Source: Melitaea cinxia (lineage: Eukaryota; Arthropoda; Insecta; Lepidoptera; Nymphalidae). Taken from it: a stretch of 64,000 nt of DNA. Shown in pieces: positions 57,419 to 64,000 of this stretch. Every line of letters starts with the position of its first letter. The stretch's first letter is position 1. The translations under genes were made by a program, and so were the position numbers. The stretch spans positions 62,001 to 126,000 of the forward strand of contig NC_059416.1 in the NCBI RefSeq assembly GCF_905220565.1, written 5' to 3'. Below the pieces are notes generated by a model. That model was not told the origin of the DNA. It was given only the letters and a program-made list of their open reading frames with translations, and made no database searches.

Positions 57419-57683
57419 AAGCGTGAACATAACATTATTCAATATAAAACTGCCAACAATACCGTTTGTAAGGCATGAGTTTTCACAAACGAGAATAAAA
57501 GATATCTAGAAAAATTCTTTTAATTTAAGGGAGTATGTCATGTCACACTTTAATTTGCCGAAGCGTGAACATAACATTATTCAATATAAAATTGCCAACA
57601 ATACCGTTTATAAAGCACGAATAAAAGATATCTGGGAAAATTCTTTTAATTTAAGGGCCTTTGCCATGTCACACTTTCATTTA
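57419..57683 (+). repeat. 142-bp tandem duplication
   Basis: AAGCGTGAACATAACATTAT starts both copies, at 57419 and 57561. Both contain 'tgccaacaataccgttt' and 'ttcttttaatttaaggg', and end near GTCACACTTT. The second copy has a deletion of about 20 bases in the middle. No coding content. Confidence 0.9.
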
Positions 57684-58440
57684 AAACCAATACATTTTGA
57701 ATGAATAATTTGAATGATATTCTGAATTTGCAAGATAATAATACAATAAAGGCTTCGAATACAGACAGGCAAGATAATAATCAAATATTAAAGCTTGTAA
57801 GAAAGTACACCATCAACGAGTAAAGTGCAACCTTAAACTTTAGTTAATGGTAAAGCGACAGTATTGAAACAGGGCCGAGGTCGTGTCATGTGCACGGATC
57901 GGAGCCGATAAGCGTCAGCGAAGTGATTGCCTCCTGCCGGCTGCCAGCTACCGGCTGCCGGCGCGAGCGTGCGATCAGACCGATCTACATAATACCTCGA
58001 GATCTGTTATCGGTTACCCTCGGTTAGACGGAATTTAGGTTAATATTTCCTGAGGTTGAATATAAATCAATTGTAGAATAGATTCTCGCTACAAGCATTT
58101 TTCAAGAGAAGCGGAATTAGTTTGACGTAGAGAAAATGCGCGAACACATTGTATTGTAGCTCGGGAACGTCGGGAAATGTTAATAATGTTGCAGCCTTGA
58201 GTCTGTGCTTTATGCAGCTAGAAATGTGAATAAAGATGCAGTTCCAAGTAACACAGTAGTAATTAAGAATATAAAAGAAATGATTAATGTACATAATTAC
58301 TACAGCTAAAAGCGCTGTCAACTGTAATTGTAATAAAAGATACTTATCTTGTGTGACTTATTCTTTCATACCGCTTGCCTTATAGTTTCTTAAGGAGTGA
58401 TTGACGATCAAGGAGTAAACTCTTGTAATGTAAAAAGTTG
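57684..58440. other. Intron with a GC-rich patch
   Basis: 57865-58015 is GC-rich, with a small internal repeat built on CCGGCTGCC (near 57937-57965). No splice-bounded exon. It could be a regulatory patch or old repeat; I cannot tell. Confidence 0.4.
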
Positions 58441-58444
58441 TTTC

Positions 58445-58640
58445 AAAATCAAAACTTACTTGATTGAAATAGGCTTCAAAAGCACTCTGTGTCGTCATTT
58501 TACAAATGAAAATTATATTTGTCTTAATCATAGTTCAGATTGAAACTACCACTGATTCGTAATGTAGGTACTGCAGAGAAGAATCGGTCAGAAACTCCAC
58601 GGTTACTCTTTTGAAAAACATTTGTTTGATTTAAATTTAA
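58445..58640 (+). repeat. Dispersed repeat (family B)
   Basis: 'tgattgaaataggcttcaaaagcac', GTCGTCATTTTACAAATGAA, 'gaaactaccactgattcg' and 'gcagagaagaatcggtcagaaactcc' follow the order of the 37943 copy and extend beyond it. Confidence 0.6.
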
Positions 58641-59430
58641 ATAAAAAATATAACTGAATTAATTTCAACTGGTTGGTTCGGTCTATCGGCAGACAGCGTT
58701 TAAACAATTGATGTGTGACGATTATTATGTAATTAATAGATGCTGTGATAGTAGGGCGATGAGATACTTTAGCATTACGTCGAATGTGTACCTAGTTATC
58801 TGCTGATAATGTCGACAACACTGATGTCCGGTAAAACTCGAATGAGTTTGTGGCATCTTATTATTAGTGATTAGTTATAATTATAATTTATATTCTTTCA
58901 CGTATATTAATAAAATAAATAAATAATTATAAAATTAAGTTACACATATTACTTAGTGTTAGTTTGTTGCATTCGCCCAATTTTCAATGAGTTAACCATG
59001 TTTAAGTAAATACGAATGTTCGCGGGATTTTGTGTAAATACTTAACGTACAATTACGATTGAAAGTCAATTTCAATATTAATAACGTCCTGTGTTTTGAT
59101 TATATTGCAAATATCAAATACTAGTACATTTTCCATTATGTTGATTCTAAGTAAACATACGAGTACGTTACTTGTGAAATTATATGCGCTTAGTTAATGT
59201 GTCGATTTTCGCTACACATACGAACATTTAAAATAAATAATCTACATAATTCAGTCGCCGACGACAGACGTTGTCCTGACATGTAAATTGTTAAGCAATT
59301 GTGAATGAAATAATTTCCTAATTAGACATTTTGTTAGACCGTTAGATAAATAATAAGCCAAACTTTAAAAAAATTAGCTGCCATTCTTGAGCCCTGCCGA
59401 TTTTGCAATTATCAATACGCTTAGCTTAAT
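58641..59430. other. Intronic sequence, nothing recognised
   Basis: No feature could be supported here. Confidence 0.5.
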
Positions 59431-59431
59431 T

Positions 59432-59772
59432 TCGTTGGCTCAACGTTCACAGCACTGGTTTGTGGCTGTTGCGCTGGCGGTTGCGGGTTCGATCCCCGCA
59501 CATGACAAATATTTGTATTGGTCATACAGATATTTGCCGTGGTCTGGTGCAGTCCTTTTGGGTCTCCCCATCGTGCCTCGGAGAGCACGTCAGCACGTTA
59601 AGCCGGCGGTCCCAGTTGTTATCATGTACACCTGATAGCGATCGTACTCATAGTAGGTAATATATCCACCAACCTGCATTGGAGCAGCGTGGTGGATTAA
59701 ACTCCGATTCTTCTCCAACATGGGGAAAGGGGCCAGGAGGGGCAGTGGAGTATTACAGGCTGAAGCGTAAGA
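59432..59772 (+). mobile_element. SINE-1, near-complete copy
   Basis: Head with GTTGGCTCAACG (A-box region) and GGTTCGATCCCCGC (B-box, 59486-59499), hairpin 59506-59536, body GTGCCTCGGAGAGCACGT with a small internal duplication (CAGCACGT), and a tail in which the LINE-like end is degraded (GGGCAGTGGAGTATTACAGG). Short frames are not genes. Confidence 0.85.
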
Positions 59773-59898
59773 GTATACATTTCGACAAATCCTTTTAATA
59801 AATGTAGATATTATAATTTCGTTGTCAAATTTCATATTTTAATGTATAAAATAGCAAAGTTTAAGTATATTTTAATTAGAGTACTTTAAAATGAACAG

Positions 59899-60026
59899 AT
59901 GCAAAGTTCTGGGTGGGTCGCGGCGACAAGCCGTCCCCGCAGGGCATCCGGATACCGGACGAGAACGGCAAAGAAGCGCCGCTGCGCAAGTACGACAAGA
60001 AGACCATTGTCTTGACACTGCCCGGG
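59899..60026 (+). CDS. Skeletor: Skeletor-like gene, exon D (middle of DM13 no. 2)
   Basis: 128-nt exon between GAACAG and GTGAGT. It completes an Asp codon begun in exon C and ends after a full codon. Encodes DAKFWVGRGDKPSPQG, IRIPDENGKEAPLRKYDKK and TIVLTLPG: the central strands of the second DM13 domain. The FWVG motif corresponds to FYVG in exon B. No stop in frame. Confidence 0.92.
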
Positions 60027-60825
60027 GTGAGTGTTTGACACTATACTTACCTGTAAAACTATCTAAGTAATGTGGAATATGAATTTATATAATACAGATC
60101 CAAAAGTTTGTAAAACACGCAAGAATATTTTTTTTCATTACAAGTTTTTGAAAATTTTGTTGCAACTAACGCGGGTTTTAAGCTACGTCAGCCTTTGTCC
60201 GTCTATTGCAGACGATTTAGACAGTATCAGACAGACACTGTGTCGCCTAGGACACTCTTCAGGAAAACGCAGAGTTGCCTAAGCTCTGCGCCACCCTCTC
60301 GACCTCACTGGCTAGGCCCACAGAAACGACGAGTCGATACTTGTGTAGCCAGTTCGGCTGCAGGAGTCCTGCATTTTAGAGCTATTCCACGAATGCTTGA
60401 CGGAGACCCCATTCCGGGTTTCAAATGAAGTTTTCCTTCTCCATGACCCCGATGATTATGAGCCAGGTTTATCCCTCGGTCGCCATTTACGACCGGCACG
60501 GGAAGACAGGGGGTGGTGCTATTCTACTCGGCCGGCACTACACGGCACCGTTGAACCTGGCCGAATTAATCTACGTAATATCCTACATACCAGAAACAAA
60601 AAATCAGTCAAATAAAACAAAGGCTTAAAACTGAAATTAATGATTGATTACATTTGTCAGTGTTATTACATATTTTAGAAATAGCATTTGGTGTATCCAC
60701 TCTTTATAAATGTCTATAACGTGTCATCTAAGTTCTCTGTATAAATTTGTATATTTGCATAACGTAGCTCTTTATAAACCTCTAACATATAACGATATAT
60801 GAGCGCGGGGTCGTGTGTGACTCAG
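60027..60825 (+). other. Skeletor: Intron D-E (799 bp) with an unidentified moderately GC-rich repeat
   Basis: 60240-60570 is GC-richer than the intron and reads like a retroelement fragment, e.g. 'gaccccattccgggtttcaaatg', 'ccccgatgattatgagcc' and 'attctactcggccggcac'. Three overlapping short frames exist, but none has splice sites matching the Skeletor phase. The acceptor is GTGTGACTCAG at 60825. Confidence 0.6.
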
Positions 60826-60963
60826 GAGCTGACGGTGTTCGACATCGGGCACTTCGCGGTGTGGTGCGAGGCGTTCACGGTGAACTTCGGGCACGTGCCG
60901 CTGCCGCGCGCCGCGCTCGCCAACGTGCCGCCCAGCCTCAAGATGCTCGGCGTCTCCCCGCAG
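60826..60963 (+). CDS. Skeletor: Skeletor-like gene, exon E (end of DM13 no. 2)
   Basis: 138-nt exon, phase 0 at both ends, between GACTCAG and GTAACA. Encodes ELTVFDIGHFAVWCEAFTVN and FGHVPLPRAALANVPPSLKM, then LGVSPQ. It closes the second DM13 (Trp-Cys again conserved) and starts the linker that, in the family, leads to a DOMON domain. The next exon should lie beyond 64000; none was seen in 60964-64000. GC-rich, as in exons A and B. Confidence 0.92.
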
Positions 60964-61069
60964 GTAACACGCTGTACTATAATACACCGCCACCCTTCAC
61001 TCTACACACACCGTCACTCTCCATCACTCTCGAAGGAGACCAGTCAAATAAATGAGTAGTTTAGGGGAC

Positions 61070-61192
61070 TTAGGGTGGGTCGGCAACGCGTTTGCGATGC
61101 TTGTGGTGTTGCAGGCATCTATAAGCTAAGGTAATCGCTTACCATCAGATGAGCCATAGGCTTGTTTGCTGACCAAGCTGTATATAAAAAAA
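61070..61192 (-). repeat. Family A retroelement fragment, inverted
   Basis: Plus strand GGGTCGGCAACGCGTTTGCG, 'tggtgttgcaggcatctataagc', 'accatcagatgagcc' and 'ataggcttgtttgctgacc': the complement of the start of the 2078-2400 repeat. Confidence 0.65.
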
Positions 61193-61465
61193 GTTTTCTT
61201 ATGTAGTTGAAAGCTTCCGTGTAATATAAAATTTATGAGTTCGTTAGTTTGTTTGAAGGCGGTATCCAAGGCTAGGGATCTAAATTAGTTATGTATGTTA
61301 TGTATAGTTCATCGAGGACGGTTTGTCCTCGGACTAGACAGTTTTTACTTACATAATCACACACACTGCGACTTACAAGAGCGGAATTTTATTAATATCT
61401 TAGATGCGAAAGCTTGTAACGATACATGCTATTATGTAAAAACTACTGCTACTAATTATGATAAA

Positions 61466-61640
61466 CTAGCTTTTACCCGCGGCTTCGCTCGAATTGAATT
61501 TTTTTCAGTAAAAAGTATTCTGTATTACTTCTAATACTACCAAAAATATGTGTACAAAGTTTCACGATGATCGGTTAAGTAGTTTTCGCGTGAAAGCGTA
61601 GCAAACAAACTTATAGTCACATTTATAATATTAGTAGGGA
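61466..61640 (-). mobile_element. Complete small Helitron, 175 bp
   Basis: On the minus strand it begins TCCCTACTAATATTATAAAT at 61640 and ends GAGCGAAGCCGCGGGTAAAA then GCTAG at 61466, flanked by A and T. It contains 'ttcacgatgatcggttaagtagttttcgcg' in complement. No coding capacity. Confidence 0.75.
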
Positions 61641-61897
61641 TTGTGATATCTAAATAGGCGAAATTTCAGATTTCTATAGAGGTGATCTTTTTTTTCGAAA
61701 ATTTCTACATGGTAATTAGTTAAATAAATAAAACTGCCAGGCATAATAAATAAAACTTCGAATGCTTAATGGTTAAAAAAGTTATTCTAAAAATGACTCG
61801 ATTGTTTATTTGGATGATGATAATGATGAACTTTTGAATTTTAAATTGAATAAATTATAATTTCATTGTTTGATTTAATGTATTTTTATGCATAATT

Positions 61898-62665
61898 AAA
61901 ATAAAAATAGGTAAAAAAACTTTTTAAGTTAAACGGTTTTATGTTAAACATACATTGCAATGTTTAAGATAAATGTACTAAAAACCAAAAAATAATAAAA
62001 TAGATACAGTCGTGGGAATTATAAACATATGCATAGACTAGACTAAAATAAAACCGTGGGGCACGTCAATTGTCTACAATCGTTGATTAAAATGTTTGTT
62101 TTGTAATGTTACACTATAATTAGGCAGTTGTTCAACCGACAACGATGGACGTGTGATAAGTAGGGCTAGAATGTGGAAACAAGCTAGCAAGCTCGATTAT
62201 AAGCGAGTTTTAGGGTTTCATAGTGGTGAGCGAGTAGTACTTTTATCATATGTTTTGTCGATTAAAGACAAGCTACGAGCAGTGAAACGATTCCTCGCCA
62301 GCCAGCAGTGTGAATGTCCAACGATAAACTAGTTGAAACATCTCTTTTATTTACATGGAGTGTATAACTATTGGAATTTCCATGAGCAAGAAAATAGTAA
62401 GTAATTTCCTCACCGTCTGCGGGCCAACTGCCTATTTTAACGACGAATTAAACGATTCTTCTATCGCACATTAAGTCGATAATTTGTAGACAATTGACGT
62501 GCCCCACGGTTTTATTTTAGTCTAGTCTATGCATATGTTTATAATTCCCACGACTGTATCTATTTTATTATTTTTTGGTTTTTAGTACATTTATCTTAAA
62601 CATTGCAATGTATGTTTAACATAAAACCGTTTAACTTAAAAAGTTTTTTTACCTATTTTTATTTT
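61898..62665. mobile_element. Foldback element with perfect 182-bp inverted arms
   Basis: Arms 61898-62079 and 62484-62665 are exact complements by my base-by-base reading, separated by 404 bp. The arms include AAGTTAAACGGTTTTATGTT and CCGTGGGGCACGTCAATTGT. The spacer has no long open frame. No clear target duplication was found at the outer ends. It could be a MITE or foldback transposon, or a recent inverted duplication. Confidence 0.88.
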
Positions 62666-62748
62666 CTAGTTTTTAGTTTTTATTTCGCATTCTGTTTAAT
62701 TCATTTAGTGCTTCATTATTGCAAGGCCCATCTTAAATATTGAGGTTG

Positions 62749-63335
62749 TATAGTGCACTGTATTCTTCTTGTCAAGCCCTTTTATTTGATACCCATATTG
62801 GTGGGATTGATAAAAAATTGTTATCAGACATTTGGTAGCGGCGGCCAGCTTAGATTTCAATTTTGCATAGTAAATTGTATTCTACTTGTTGAGACCTTTC
62901 ATTTGATACCCATGTTGATGGGATTGATAAAACCTAAGTTATCCGCCATTTTGTAGAGGCCGCCATCTTGGATTTTAATTTTATATAGTACATTGATTAT
63001 ACTGGTTGAGCACTTTTATTTGATACCCATATTGATGGGATCGATAAAACCTACGTTATCCGCCATTTTGTAGCGGCCGCCATCTTGTATTTCAATTTTT
63101 TATAGTATATTGTATTCTGCTTGTTGAGCCCTTTCATTTGATACCCATATTGATGGGATTGATAAAACCTACGTTATCTGCCATTTTGTAGCGGCCGCCA
63201 TCTTGGATTTCATTTTTTTATAGTATATTGTATTCTGCTTGTTGAGCCCTTTCATTTGATACCCATATTGATGGGATTAATAAAACATAAATTATCCGCC
63301 ATTTTGTAGCGGCGGCCATCTTGAATTTATAATGA
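62749..63335 (+). repeat. Five tandem 117-118-bp repeats
   Basis: ATTTGATACCCAT recurs at 62784, 62901, 63018, 63136 and 63254 (spacing 117, 117, 118, 118). Each unit also has 'gatgggattgataaaacct', 'ccgccattttgtagcgg' and CCGCCATCTTGGATTT. Units 3-5 are most alike. The array and the following 63336-63615, which ends GGTACTTCACGTATTATTAT, look like one non-autonomous repeat element. Confidence 0.9.
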
Positions 63336-63640
63336 TAATGAATAAACATAATTGTATTGTCACCAAAATCCAAAGTGTATACAAAATTTCAGATTAATCG
63401 GTTGACAGGAAGAGGGTGAAATTTGAATTACTAAATTTGACCCAAGAATAAAAAATAAAACAAACGGGGTGAGCTAAATAAAACCGTTTAAAAAAAATAG
63501 AATTCTGCACTCCTTATCTATATAAACTTCAAGTGTGCGAAATTTCATACTCCTCCGTCCGCGCAATTTTCGTAAAAAGGGATACAAAGTTTGGTACTTC
63601 ACGTATTATTATATAGATTTAAATCTACTACTACGATGGC
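63336..63640 (+). repeat. 3' region of the repeat-bearing element
   Basis: 'tttcagattaatcggttgac', 'aaataaaaccgtttaaaaaaa' and 'catactcctccgtccgcgc' are repeat-like. The ACCGTTTA text recalls the foldback arm at 61898-62079, hinting at a shared origin. Confidence 0.5.
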
Positions 63641-63644
63641 ATTT

Positions 63645-63800
63645 CTATTCTCTGCAACGGGGGTTATGGGTTTGACATTCGCCGCGAGTTTGTGTAATAT
63701 ATAATATTTATTTATTTGTAAATTTATTCAGATTATAATTTATATTTGACTCTATCAGCTGGCTGTTACCTTAAAATACACGCGTTAGTAAATTAGCCTT
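63645..63800 (+). mobile_element. SINE-2-like fragment
   Basis: 'ctctgcaacgggggttatgggtttgacattcgccgcgagt' followed by TATTTATTTGTAAATTTATT and 'atcagctggctgttacctt' recalls the copy at 29286-29630. Confidence 0.5.
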
Positions 63801-64000
63801 GTATATTATTTCTTAGTTGTCTATTTTAAGAACAGAGCATTTGTGTGTGAAAGAAAATCATCCAATCCAAAATTCTTGTATTTGCGATTCCACCTCGAAT
63901 ATTCTATATAGTGACCGCGGTAGCTTTCTCCAACACTTCACCGTTAGAACGGAATTGAAACCGCGATCGATTCCCCAAGTGTGTCGCTTCCAAAAATATT

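Larger units (their letters stand above)
53254..59898 (+). other. Skeletor: Intron C-D of the Skeletor-like gene (6.6 kb)
   Basis: Bounded by GTATGT and ATGAACAG, phase 1. Holds a nested Helitron, the LINE ORF fragment, a tandem duplication and a SINE-1 copy. 53254-53920 itself shows nothing recognisable. Confidence 0.85.

Noticed and set aside
60195..60628. Overlapping short frames in intron D-E as an extra Skeletor exon
   Set aside because: Exons D and E already join in phase with a continuous DM13 domain; the frames match no part of the domain and look like retroelement text.
13710..60963. Assignment to Knickkopf instead of Skeletor
   Set aside because: Knickkopf shares the DM13-DM13-DOMON order, but the Trp-Cys plus VNFG text and the FYVG/FWVG motifs fit Skeletor better. 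A protein search would settle it.

Overview
This is a window of an animal nuclear genome, almost certainly a moth or butterfly (Lepidoptera). It is AT-rich, has split exons with GT-AG junctions, and is crowded with transposon families of lepidopteran type: Helitrons ending CTAG, tRNA-derived SINEs, RTE-like LINE tails and an errantivirus. There is nothing prokaryotic here: no operons, rRNA or CRISPR. Species is not determinable by eye.

The only host gene I can support is one plus-strand gene whose exons encode two consecutive DM13 domains. It matches protein Skeletor (isoform B/C type, DM13-DM13-DOMON) best. Five coding exons are visible: 13710-13847, 43250-43434, 53091-53253, 59899-60026 and 60826-60963. 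Reading phases agree at all four junctions. The introns are about 29.4, 9.7, 6.6 and 0.8 kb. The signal-peptide exon(s) should lie upstream and the DOMON and later exons past 64000; I found neither. The window is therefore mostly intron of one gene spanning more than 47 kb.

Layout. 1-13709: upstream or first-intron sequence with old repeats, one small retroposon with target duplications (5165-5339), a complete small Helitron (9652-9953) and a tRNA-like element with inverted ends (about 10453-10577). 13848-43249: the giant intron, dominated by a complete 7.9-kb errantivirus-type endogenous retrovirus (19339-27240) with gag, pol and env open and LTRs differing at one base, plus SINEs, an 845-bp Helitron and more tRNA-like elements. 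43435-53090: SINE-like insertions, a MITE-like palindromic element, and a Helitron region holding seven 282-bp tandem repeats framed by a SINE-containing inverted repeat. 53254-59898: a nested Helitron, a 5'-truncated RTE-type LINE with an open 494-codon reverse transcriptase ORF and perfect target duplications, and a 142-bp tandem duplication. 60964-64000: a minus-strand Helitron, a foldback element with perfect 182-bp arms, and an array of five 117-118-bp repeats.

How parts work together: the RTE ORF stop codon lies five bases before the LINE 3' end, and the last coding bases reappear as the 3' tail of at least two SINE-like families here. This suggests one LINE machinery mobilises most short retroposons in the window, using its own final codons as the tail. 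Insertions sit in introns and leave the five exons intact.
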